Of a stretch of DNA of 64,000 bases, positions 34,930-42,807 are shown piece by piece; position 1 is the stretch's first letter, and every line of letters starts with the position of its first letter. Source of the stretch: Ancylobacter oerskovii (GTDB lineage Bacteria; Pseudomonadota; Alphaproteobacteria; Rhizobiales; Xanthobacteraceae); NCBI RefSeq assembly GCF_018390555.1, contig NZ_JAHBGB010000031.1, positions 1-64,000 of the forward strand, read 5' to 3'. The notes beneath the pieces were generated by a model. The model made no database searches, was not told the origin of the DNA, and was given only the letters and a program-made list of their open reading frames with translations. The translations under genes were made by a program, and so were the position numbers.

Positions 34930-35178
34930 TCAGCGCGAAGGATCCGCCGGCCTGCCGGCCATGGAGGCGATCAGCCGCGCCCCATCCATGGCGCGGGCGA
35001 GACGATCGAGCGTCCGCCACTCCAGCGCGCCGCTTTCCTCCCCCAGATAGACTGACCAGGCGTGGGCCGGCGCCGGCTCGCCGCTCATATCCGCTTCGAT
35101 GCGCCGGGCGAGCCGCGCCAGCTCCTCCGGCGCGATGGCAAGGTCACGGGAGGGCTCGTCGAGGCAGTCGCTGCACAT
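34930..35178 (-). CDS. Small hypothetical protein downstream of LVIVD protein
   Basis: An 82-residue acidic protein with an N-terminal CSDC pair, a helical segment (APEELARLARRIEADM) and ALEWRTLDRLARAMDGARLI. AGGGTGAGG five bases before the ATG is a strong ribosome site, and only six bases separate it from the LVIVD gene, so it is almost certainly expressed with it. I do not recognise the family. Confidence 0.7.
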   Translation of the reverse strand: MCSDCLDEPSRDLAIAPEELARLARRIEADMSGEPAPAHAWSVYLGEESGALEWRTLDRLARAMDGARLIASMAGRPADPSR

Positions 35179-35184
35179 GACGCC

Positions 35185-36471
35185 TCACCCTTCGAAAGCG
35201 AGGAGGTCGAGCCCCCGGTCGCGATCGAGCAGGGCGACGACGCCACGCGGGTCGACATCGACGTCGTTGCTCTGCGGCGCCGCATGGCCCGGCGCGGGGG
35301 ATGGAATGAAGTGCGCGATCTCCCGCGGCGTCCCGGGATCGGCAAGGTCGATCACCCTGAGCCCGCCGGCGAACCAGCTGGCGAAGACCAGGCTGCCGAC
35401 CTGCCGCTCCTGGAACTGGTGCGCGCCGAAGCGCCCGCCAGCCTGCGCATAGGGCGAGGCGTTCTCCGCGATGTGGAAGGTGGAGATCGGCTTCAGCGCC
35501 GCCGGATCGGCCGCGTCCATCACCCACAGGAAGGCGTGCGGCTGGCCGGGCGTGTGCTCGTGTTCCTCATCGACGACCAACGCGATGTCGCGGCCGGCGA
35601 TCGGCTCGGCGAGACGGAACAGCGTGTGCGTCGGCTCGGGGAAGGGCGGATGGTAGTTGTAGCTACCGAGCGTGCGCGGGTTCGAGATGTCGGAGATGTC
35701 GATCGTGTAGGCGCCGGCATACCAGCAGGAAGCCCAGAGAATGTCGCCCACTCGCAGCGCATGATGCAGCCGGTGCCGCTGGCCGGGCCAGGACGGCACC
35801 TCGCCCGCCGCGACATGCTGGCCGGGCAGGTGCCAGCGGGAGACCTCGCGCGGGCGGGTGGGGTCGGCAAGATCGTAGATGACGAGGATATTGCCGACAT
35901 AGCCCTCCATCTCGGTGGAGATGTAGGCGTAGCGCTCGTCCATGTCGAAGCGGTGCACGCCGATGCCGCCGGTCTTCACATAGGCGAGCGCGCGGGGATG
36001 GGCGGGATCGGCGATATCCCACACCCGGAAGCCGCCGGCGTCATAGCCGCGCGCGAGGCCGGCGCGCAGATCGGCGAGATCGCCGCTCGCCACCCCGAGC
36101 GCCGCGGCAACCTCGGCATCGGAAGGCGGGCGGCCGAGGCGCGCCACGAGTTCGGCGGTGGCGGCGTCGAGCCGTTCGCCCTTGCGATAGAAATGCCGGC
36201 GATGACGCTCGACATTGGTGATCATCAGGTCGCCGGCCACCTTCACCTTGTGGGTGTGCGAGAAAGGATCCGGCGGGGCGAGGCGCGCCACGACCCGCGG
36301 CCGGGCGGGGTCGGCGATGTCGAGGATGGTAGTGCCGTCGGGCGGCGACATGTGGCCTATGAAGGCGAAGCCGTCCTTGATCGTCACCTCGCCGCCGCCC
36401 GGCAAGTCGAGCCGGGCGAGCGGACGGAGATTGGCGCTGGCGGAGGCGGCCGGCCTCGTATGGACGGTCAT
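35185..36471 (-). CDS. LVIVD-repeat beta-propeller-like protein
   Basis: A 428-residue protein built of repeats of the kind V-W/I-DIADPAHPR (TTILDIADPARPR, FRVWDIADPAHPR, YDLADPTRPREV, IDISDISNPRTL, RVIDLADPGTPREI), the LVIVD repeat expected to form a propeller. Histidine-rich loops (RHRLHHAL, EEHEHTPGQPH) could bind metal. No signal peptide is evident. The function of the family is unknown. It follows tctA by ten bases in a Tct transporter operon, so a link to the imported compound is likely. Confidence 0.82.
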   Translation of the reverse strand: MTVHTRPAASASANLRPLARLDLPGGGEVTIKDGFAFIGHMSPPDGTTILDIADPARPRVVARLAPPDPFSHTHKVKVAGDLMITNVERHRRHFYRKGERLDAATAELVARLGRPPSDAEVAAALGVASGDLADLRAGLARGYDAGGFRVWDIADPAHPRALAYVKTGGIGVHRFDMDERYAYISTEMEGYVGNILVIYDLADPTRPREVSRWHLPGQHVAAGEVPSWPGQRHRLHHALRVGDILWASCWYAGAYTIDISDISNPRTLGSYNYHPPFPEPTHTLFRLAEPIAGRDIALVVDEEHEHTPGQPHAFLWVMDAADPAALKPISTFHIAENASPYAQAGGRFGAHQFQERQVGSLVFASWFAGGLRVIDLADPGTPREIAHFIPSPAPGHAAPQSNDVDVDPRGVVALLDRDRGLDLLAFEG

Positions 36472-36481
36472 TCTCGAAGCC

Positions 36482-38002
36482 TCACGCGGCGGCGGTGCGG
36501 GCGGCGGCCCGGTTGCGCCGCCACTGCACGATGGAGGGAATGGCGAGCGAGAACGCCAGCAGCGCCCACAATATGTTGCCGACCGGCGAGGAGAAGAACA
36601 CCCACGGGTCGTTGCCGCTGATGCGCAGCGCCCGCATCACGTTCGCCTCCAGCATCGGCCCGAGGATCACGCCGATCAGCAGCGCCACCACGTTGAAGCC
36701 GGTCTTGCGGCAGACATAGCCGATGGCGCCGAACAGCAGCGTCAGCCACAGGTCGAACATGTAGGCGCGCGGCGCGAAGGCCCCGACCAGCGTGAAGGCG
36801 ATGATGATCGGCGCCAGCACCGGGGTGGGGATCATCACCAGCTTCGACACCCAGCGGGTGAGCGGCAGGGTGGTGAACAGCATCACCGCATAGGCGACCA
36901 GCATCGTGATGAACACGCCATAGCCGAGGCCGGGATTCTGGATGAACAGCCGCGGACCGAGTTGCACGCCGTGATAGGTCATCACGATCAGCATCACCGC
37001 CGCCGTGGTGCCGCCGGGCACGCCGATGACCAGGAGCGGGATGAGGTCGCCGGAGGCGCAGCCGTTATTGGCCGATTCCGGTGCGATCACGCCCTCGGGC
37101 ACCCCGGTGCCGTATTTTTCCGGCGTCTTGGAATAGAGCCGCGACTGCTGGTAGGCGACGAACGCCGCGATGGAGGCGCCGGCGCCCGGCACGATGCCGA
37201 TGATCAGCCCGATGATGCCGGTCCAGATCATGTGCCAGGTGCGCTGGAACGACATGACCACGCCGTCCCAGGTCTCCTTCCAGCCCGACTGCTTCATCAT
37301 CTGCATGCCGGTCTCGCTGAGCACGGAGCTCTGCTCCATCATGATCAGCGCCTCGGAGATAGCGAAGACGCCGATCAGCACCGCGATCAGCGGCACGCCG
37401 TCATAGAGCTCGATGAAGCCGAAGGTGCCGCGCGGCGTCGAATAGATGTGGTCGGCACCGATGGCGCCGATCAGCAGGCCGAGAAAGCCGGCGATCAGCC
37501 CCTTCAGCATGTTGTCAGAGGCGACCGAGGCGATCAGCGTGATGCCGAACAAAAGGATCACCACCATCTCGACGCTGTGCATGTAGAAGGCGAGGCGGGC
37601 AATATAGGGCAGCAGGAAGATCGACATCAGCGCGGTGACCATGCCGCCCACCGTCGAGGCGACGAAGGACAGCACCAGCGCCTGCTGGCCGAGCCCCTTC
37701 TTCGCCATCGGATAGCCGTCGAGGCAGGTCGCCGCCGAGCCGCCATTGCCGGGAATGTTGAGCAGGATCGAGGTGATGCCGCCGCCCATATGCGAGGCGA
37801 CGAACAGCGACACCATGAAGATCATCGCCACGTCGACATCCACCGCCAGCGTGAAGGGCAGCAGCATGATGATGGTGTTGGCCGAGCCGAAGCCCGGCAT
37901 GGCGCCGATGATGATGCCGATGGTTGTGGCGATGACGATCAGCCACAAATAGCTGAAATTCAGCAGGAACTGGTCGGAGAGCAGGCTCAGGCTGAGATTC
38001 AT
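36482..38002 (-). CDS. tctA: Tripartite tricarboxylate transporter, large permease TctA
   Basis: A 506-residue membrane protein with about eleven or twelve segments and the TctA signature region (GAMPGFGSANTIIMLLPFTL, GGITSILLNIPGNGGSAATC, GIVPGAGASIAAFVAY). With TctB and the periplasmic TctC it imports citrate, other carboxylates or aromatic acids using a cation gradient. Twenty bases follow tctB; the LVIVD gene follows directly. Confidence 0.93.
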   Translation of the reverse strand: MNLSLSLLSDQFLLNFSYLWLIVIATTIGIIIGAMPGFGSANTIIMLLPFTLAVDVDVAMIFMVSLFVASHMGGGITSILLNIPGNGGSAATCLDGYPMAKKGLGQQALVLSFVASTVGGMVTALMSIFLLPYIARLAFYMHSVEMVVILLFGITLIASVASDNMLKGLIAGFLGLLIGAIGADHIYSTPRGTFGFIELYDGVPLIAVLIGVFAISEALIMMEQSSVLSETGMQMMKQSGWKETWDGVVMSFQRTWHMIWTGIIGLIIGIVPGAGASIAAFVAYQQSRLYSKTPEKYGTGVPEGVIAPESANNGCASGDLIPLLVIGVPGGTTAAVMLIVMTYHGVQLGPRLFIQNPGLGYGVFITMLVAYAVMLFTTLPLTRWVSKLVMIPTPVLAPIIIAFTLVGAFAPRAYMFDLWLTLLFGAIGYVCRKTGFNVVALLIGVILGPMLEANVMRALRISGNDPWVFFSSPVGNILWALLAFSLAIPSIVQWRRNRAAARTAAA

Positions 38003-38021
38003 GACGGGCCCCCGTGGCGGC

Positions 38022-38525
38022 TCACAGGCCGGTCAGCGCCGAGACGAGGCGCTCGAAGGGCCCGGTCGGGAAGGCGGTGCGCAGGATGAGGATGAACAGG
38101 ACATAGCCGCCGAGCGCCAGCGCGCCGGCGGTGATCGCCGCATGCTTCACGCTCATGCGCTGCAGCCACAGGAAGGCGAAGAACAGGAACAGGAAGGTGG
38201 AGAGGGTGAAGCCCGCCCAGGGGATGACCGCCACCGAGGCCACGGTGAGGCCGAACAGCGCCCCGCGTATGATGGCGAGCTGTCGGGTCTCCCACAGGCT
38301 GCGCCACTCCACGTAATGGGTGCCGCGCAGCAGCCCGACGGCGGTGCGCAGGGCGAAGATGCCGATCAGGAGGAACAGCACCACGGCGCAGAACACGCCG
38401 GACACCTTGGCCTCCCAGTCGAGATCCTTGATGGAGTAGAGGTAGTAGGTGGCGAAGGCGGCGCCGAGAGCCGGGATGATCCAGTCGGCACCGGTCGCGA
38501 CCTTGCCGTTACGCTCGTCGTTCAT
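38022..38525 (-). CDS. tctB: Tripartite tricarboxylate transporter, small permease TctB
   Basis: A 167-residue protein with four predicted membrane segments (WIIPALGAAFATYYLYSI, VFCAVVLFLLIGIFAL, WAGFTLSTFLFLFFAFLWL, AGALALGGYVLFILIL), the usual TctB topology. AGGA seven bases before the ATG at 38525 sets the start. It lies between tctC and tctA. Confidence 0.9.
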   Translation of the reverse strand: MNDERNGKVATGADWIIPALGAAFATYYLYSIKDLDWEAKVSGVFCAVVLFLLIGIFALRTAVGLLRGTHYVEWRSLWETRQLAIIRGALFGLTVASVAVIPWAGFTLSTFLFLFFAFLWLQRMSVKHAAITAGALALGGYVLFILILRTAFPTGPFERLVSALTGL

Positions 38526-38644
38526 GGCAATGTCCTGCGCAGGAGGCGGATGACACACATGCCGCCCGGACCCGCCGGGCAGGATGCGGCCCTCGCACGC
38601 GGCCGCAGGCGCCGCCTCGCGGCACCGGGGAATGCCGTACCGGC

Positions 38645-39661
38645 TCAGCCCTTGGAGGCGGTCAGCAGCGAGCGGAAGCGCTCGGCGAGTTCGACGAACT
38701 CCTTCGCCGATTCCTGGCAGGCAGCGGCGTCGCCATACTGGATGAACTCCCAGGGCGTGCCGGCCTTTTCGGCCACCGTCTTGTAGTCGGGATCGGCGAA
38801 GACCTGCTTGAAGGTATCAGAGAGCTTCTTCACCCGGTCGGGATAGGCTTCCACGGCCTTGGCGTGGATGGCGATGGCGCGCTGGCCGGACATTTGCGGG
38901 ATCTTGGTCCCCAGCGCCTGGTTGATCGGCGGCGCATTATTGGTCAGTTCCGGCGCGCGATTGGTCTCGTTGAACACGGCAAGGAAGCGCGCCTGGTCGC
39001 CGAGGCCGAGCGACGACGACAGGAAGGTGGCGCAGCCATCCACCTCGCCGGTGATCGCCGCCGAGCGGGCCGGGCCGCCGCCGCCATAGGGGATCATCCG
39101 CACCTTCATGCCGGTCGCCTCGGCAAGCGCCAGCGCGCCGATGGTGGACGGATGCGGCAGGCGGCTGGTGGAAAGGGTGATCTCGCGCTTCTTGCCCTCC
39201 TCGACCATGTCGCCGATGGTCTTGAAGGGGCTGTTGCCCGGCACCCAGATGACACTGTCGTCGACATCCATGCTGCCGATATAGACGAAATCTTCCGGGT
39301 ATTTGTATTTGACCTTCTGGGTCGCATACATGATCATTTCCGGCCCGATATTGCCGAAAAGAAGATTATAGGCGTCCGGCTCGCGTTTCGCGACGAACAC
39401 CTCGTAGCCGACCTGCCCGGACGCGCCGGGGAAGTAGGAATACTCGAAATTGGCGCCGAGATATTTCGACCAGATGCGATTGAAGGCGCGCGCCGCCTGA
39501 TCGACGCCTCCCCCCTCGCCGGTCGGGATCAGCACCTGCATGGTCTTGCTGGGGAATTCGCCGGCGGCCTGCGCCTTCGGCGCGAGCAGCGACGGCACGG
39601 CGGCGCCGAGCATACCGGCTCCCGCGAGCAGGACGTGGCGGCGATCGAGCATGATGGACAT
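38645..39661 (-). CDS. tctC: Tripartite tricarboxylate transporter substrate-binding protein TctC
   Basis: A 338-residue periplasmic binding protein of the Bug/TctC family. The N-terminus has twin arginines followed by a hydrophobic run (LDRRHVLLAGAGMLGAAVPS), so Tat export is possible. The fold is recognisable from PSKTMQVLIPTGEGGGVDQA and YEVFVAKREPDAYNLLFGN. GGGAGG six bases before the ATG at 39661 decides the start. The ligand, probably a carboxylate, is unknown. First gene of the leftward tctC-tctB-tctA-LVIVD-small protein operon. Confidence 0.9.
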   Translation of the reverse strand: MSIMLDRRHVLLAGAGMLGAAVPSLLAPKAQAAGEFPSKTMQVLIPTGEGGGVDQAARAFNRIWSKYLGANFEYSYFPGASGQVGYEVFVAKREPDAYNLLFGNIGPEMIMYATQKVKYKYPEDFVYIGSMDVDDSVIWVPGNSPFKTIGDMVEEGKKREITLSTSRLPHPSTIGALALAEATGMKVRMIPYGGGGPARSAAITGEVDGCATFLSSSLGLGDQARFLAVFNETNRAPELTNNAPPINQALGTKIPQMSGQRAIAIHAKAVEAYPDRVKKLSDTFKQVFADPDYKTVAEKAGTPWEFIQYGDAAACQESAKEFVELAERFRSLLTASKG

Positions 39662-39749
39662 TGGCTTCCTCCCGAGAGGCGTTGGCGCGCCATGAAGTGC
39701 CGGGCCGATTTGCAGCCCGTCGGCCGGACGAATCCACACCGATTTTTAT

Positions 39750-39917
39750 TTGGTTATAAATTGGTTTAAAGCTGAGTCAAGATTATTTGCCTCAAAATGC
39801 GCCGCCAGCGATCAAATCCCGTTAGGATCAATCACTTTTGCGAAAGGCGCATTTTGCCCGGAAGCGAAATGCCTCGGCTGTAATCCTGGATCGCAGGAAA
39901 CCAAATCGCGATTGGTT
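39750..39917. promoter_or_regulatory. TTGGTT hexamer array
   Basis: TTGGTT occurs at 39750-39755 and 39761-39766 (11 bases apart, one helical turn) close to tctC. AACCAA/TTGGTT occurs as an inverted pair at 39899-39904 and 39912-39917, on the side nearer the ABC operon. Such phased and inverted hexamers are what a dimeric regulator serving two divergent promoters would use. Confidence 0.45.
39793..39856. repeat. 11-bp perfect inverted repeat, 42-base spacer
   Basis: CAAAATGCGCC (39793-39803) and GGCGCATTTTG (39846-39856) are exact complements. The spacing could allow looping by a regulator bound at both arms, or an extruded stem. Confidence 0.6.
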
Positions 39918-40148
39918 CAACAACCTACCGCCGAAGATCCGCAGGATCGGCAGGCTGAGCCGACGTCTCCGCCGCCGCAGCCGACCGACGCTCACCTATT
40001 GGGCGACGCCTGCCTGAAAATTGGAAGGTGCCCGTCCAACAATCGGTGCGTCCAGAGACAAGTCTGCCGAACCCCGCCTGCGTAAGACTTTCCTCCTCGG
40101 TCCCCGTCACCGTGCCCACCGGCACGCGGCAGCAGAGGAGAAGGCACA

Positions 40149-41081
40149 GTGGCACTCAAACTCGACACGTATTCCGGCGGGCGCCGCTCGTCCGCCGCCG
40201 CGCATATTCGATCCGCGCTGCTCGGCGCCCTCGGCCTCGCCGTCGCCGCCGGAGGCATGACGGCCGGCCTGCCGCAGAAGGCCGAGGCCGCCGCGCCGGA
40301 AGCCTGCGCCGCGTTGCAGGCGAAATATCCCGCGCTCAAGGGCAAGACGCTCGTCAACGCCATCAACCCGCATACCCCGGGCTACGAGACCATCGATCCG
40401 AAGGACCCGACCAATTACATCGGCTTCGACATCGACCTCGGCGAGGCCATCGGCGAGTGTCTCGGCTTCAAGCTGACCTACAAGCCCGTCACCTTCGCCT
40501 CGCTGCTGACGACGCTCCAGGCCGGCCAGGCCGACATCGTCATCTCCGACATCTACGCCACCAAGGACCGTGCCAAGGCAGCCGATTTCATCACCTATCT
40601 CAAGGTGTTCGACGGCGTGCTGGTCGCGAAGGGCAATCCGAAGGGCATCAGCGGCATCAATTCCTCGCTCTGCGGGACGGTGGCCGCCGAGAATACCGGC
40701 TATGTCGAGGTGCCGCTGATCCAGGCGCTTGAGGCCGAGTGCAAGGCGGCCGGCAAGCCGGCGCCGGAAATCCAGCTCTACGACAACAATGCGAACTGCA
40801 TCCAGGCGATCCTCGCCGGCCGCGCCGACACCTACATCAACGACGTCAACACCGTCGACGGCGCGGTGAAGGCCTACCCGGACAAGCTGGAAAAGGCGAC
40901 GGCAGTCACCCTGCCCTATTCGGTCGGCATCGCCGTGCCGCGCAACAATCTCGCATTCCGCGACGCGGTGATGGCGGCGCTGGTCGAGATTCAGAAGAGC
41001 GGCCTGCAGGCCGAGCTGATGAAGAAATGGAACCTGCCGGCCGAGCAGCTCGAGACGCCCAAGCTCGTGCTGGCCGACTGA
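40149..41081 (+). CDS. ABC transporter substrate-binding protein (amino-acid type)
   Basis: A 310-residue SBP_bac_3-type binding protein with a long twin-arginine-containing leader (RSALLGALGLAVAAGG, cleavage near AEAAA). The binding domain has YIGFDIDLGEAIGECLGFKL, FASLLTTLQAGQADIVISD and IQAILAGRADTYINDVNTV. Several cysteines in the mature part are unusual for the family. The start is GTG at 40149 with AGGAG eight bases before it. It feeds the fused permease-ATPase encoded next. The ligand may be an amide or amino-acid derivative, judging from the two amidases downstream. Confidence 0.9.
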   Translation: MALKLDTYSGGRRSSAAAHIRSALLGALGLAVAAGGMTAGLPQKAEAAAPEACAALQAKYPALKGKTLVNAINPHTPGYETIDPKDPTNYIGFDIDLGEAIGECLGFKLTYKPVTFASLLTTLQAGQADIVISDIYATKDRAKAADFITYLKVFDGVLVAKGNPKGISGINSSLCGTVAAENTGYVEVPLIQALEAECKAAGKPAPEIQLYDNNANCIQAILAGRADTYINDVNTVDGAVKAYPDKLEKATAVTLPYSVGIAVPRNNLAFRDAVMAALVEIQKSGLQAELMKKWNLPAEQLETPKLVLAD

Positions 41082-41099
41082 CGACCGGCGGCGACAGCG

Positions 41100-41124
41100 G
41101 CGGCCGCGACGGGTTCGCGACCGC
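41100..41124 (+). terminator. Intra-operon hairpin after the binding-protein gene
   Basis: Ten-base arms (GCGGCCGCGA, 41100-41109, and TCGCGACCGC, 41115-41124) pair with one mismatch around CGGGT, between the binding-protein stop and the fused transporter gene. Likely message stabilisation or partial termination. Confidence 0.5.
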
Positions 41125-41151
41125 CCTCCCCGACCCAGCGCGAAAAGGCTA

Positions 41152-42762
41152 ATGGATCTCTTTCTCCACTATCTCAGCATGCCCTACCTCCTCGACGGGG
41201 TCGGCTACACGCTGCTGATCACGGTGCTCGGCCTTGCGGGCGGGCTGGTCATGGGCGTCGTGCTCGCCGCCATGCAGCTCAGCCGCTTCCGAGCGCTGTC
41301 GGTGGTCGCGCGCGGCTATTCGATCATCTTCCGCGGCACGCCGCTGATCCTGCAGATGGTGTTTTGCTACAATGCCCTGCCGTTGATCGGCATCAAGCTT
41401 TCCGCCATCGCCGCCGCCGGCCTGGCGCTGGCGCTCAACGAAGCTCCCTTCATCGCCGAGATCCTCCGCTCCAACGTGCTCGGCGTCGAGCGCGGCCAGG
41501 TCAGCGCCGGCCAGGCGCTGGGCATGACGCCGGCCGCCATCATGCGCCGGGTGATCGCGCCGCAGGCGATCCGTTCCATGGTGCCGGCGCTCGGCAACGA
41601 GGCGGTGAGCGCGCTGAAGAACTCCTCGCTCGCCTCGGTCGTCGCGGTGCAGGAGCTGACGCTGCGCTCGACGCAGCTCGCCTCGGCGACCTTCGACTTC
41701 TTTTCCGTCTTCTTCGCTTCCGGCCTCATCTATCTGGTGCTCACCGGCGCCATCGCGGTCATCCAGATCGTCGTCGAAACGCTGCTCGACCTCGACCGGC
41801 CGCCGCCGCGGGAGCAGTTCCGGCGCGCCTTGCGGGTGCTGCGGCCCGGTCGTCCCGCGTCGGCGCCGGATGCGGCAGACAAGACCGCCGACGGGCCCCT
41901 CGAAGAGATCTCCGCCGATCCGCTGCCGCCGGCCTCCCCGAAATCCGCCCTTGCACGACCGGACCGGGACGCCCGCGCCCGCCGCCTCGCCGGCAACAAT
42001 GTCGCCGTCGAGGTGAAGGAGCTGCGCAAGAGCTATGGCCGCCAGACCGTGCTGGACGGCATCGAGCTGGACGTCCGCGCCGGCGAGGTCGTGGCGCTCC
42101 TCGGGCCCAGCGGGTCCGGCAAGAGCACGCTGCTGCGCTGTATCAACCGGCTGGAAGGCTGGGAGGACGGCACGATCCGCGTCGGCGGCCGCTTCCTCGG
42201 CAATGACGAGGGCGGCCGTGCGCTCTCGCCGCGCGCCACGGCGCAGATGCGCGCCAGCGTCGGCGTCGGCATGGTGTTCCAGCAATTCAACCTCTTCGGA
42301 CACCTGACCGCCAGGGAGAACATCGCCGGCCCGCTGCGCTGGGTGCAGGGGCTGTCGCGCCTCGACGCCGACCGCCGCGCGCAGGAATTGCTGGAGCGCG
42401 TCGGCCTCGCCCATCGCGCCGATGCACTGCCGCGCCATCTCTCCGGCGGCCAGCAGCAGCGCGTCGCCATCGCCCGCGCGGTGGCGCCGGGACCGAGCGT
42501 GCTGCTGCTCGACGAGCCGACCTCGGCGCTCGATCCCGAGCTCGTGGGCGAGGTGCTGGAGGTCATCCGCCGCCTCGCGATCGAGGACGGCCTCGCCATG
42601 GTCATCTCCACCCACCAGCTCCGCTTCGCCGGCGAGGTCGCCGACCGCATCGTCTTCCTCGCCGGCGGATCGATCGTCGAGGAAGGCCCGGCCGAACGGA
42701 TGCTCACCCAGCCGCGACATCCGCTCACCGCCCGCTTCCTCAGCACGATGACCGCCGAATAG
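41152..42762 (+). CDS. ABC transporter permease-ATPase fusion
   Basis: A 536-residue protein holding two importer parts in one chain. Residues 1-215 form a HisM-type permease with about five membrane segments and an EAA-type loop around 115-140 (GQALGMTPAAIMRRVIAPQA). Residues 216-285 are a proline- and alanine-rich linker. Residues 286-536 are a complete ATPase: Walker A GPSGSGKST (318-326), VFQQFNLFGHLT, LSGGQQQRVAIARAV, LLLDEPTSALDPE and ISTHQLRFAGE. Homodimerisation would give a full transporter with the preceding binding protein. Such fusions exist but are uncommon. Confidence 0.92.
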   Translation: MDLFLHYLSMPYLLDGVGYTLLITVLGLAGGLVMGVVLAAMQLSRFRALSVVARGYSIIFRGTPLILQMVFCYNALPLIGIKLSAIAAAGLALALNEAPFIAEILRSNVLGVERGQVSAGQALGMTPAAIMRRVIAPQAIRSMVPALGNEAVSALKNSSLASVVAVQELTLRSTQLASATFDFFSVFFASGLIYLVLTGAIAVIQIVVETLLDLDRPPPREQFRRALRVLRPGRPASAPDAADKTADGPLEEISADPLPPASPKSALARPDRDARARRLAGNNVAVEVKELRKSYGRQTVLDGIELDVRAGEVVALLGPSGSGKSTLLRCINRLEGWEDGTIRVGGRFLGNDEGGRALSPRATAQMRASVGVGMVFQQFNLFGHLTARENIAGPLRWVQGLSRLDADRRAQELLERVGLAHRADALPRHLSGGQQQRVAIARAVAPGPSVLLLDEPTSALDPELVGEVLEVIRRLAIEDGLAMVISTHQLRFAGEVADRIVFLAGGSIVEEGPAERMLTQPRHPLTARFLSTMTAE

Positions 42763-42807
42763 GCCCCGGCGTGCCGCCGCGCCGCCCTTTCCTCCAAGAG
42801 GCTCGAC

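Larger units (their letters stand above)
39662..40148. other. AT-rich divergent control region with repeats
   Basis: 487 bases separate leftward tctC from the rightward ABC operon. The part around 39740-39920 is AT-rich and carries two repeat systems: four TTGGTT/AACCAA hexamers and an 11-bp inverted repeat, both listed separately. No ORF is convincing here. AGGAG at 40136-40140 serves the GTG start at 40149. Confidence 0.65.
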
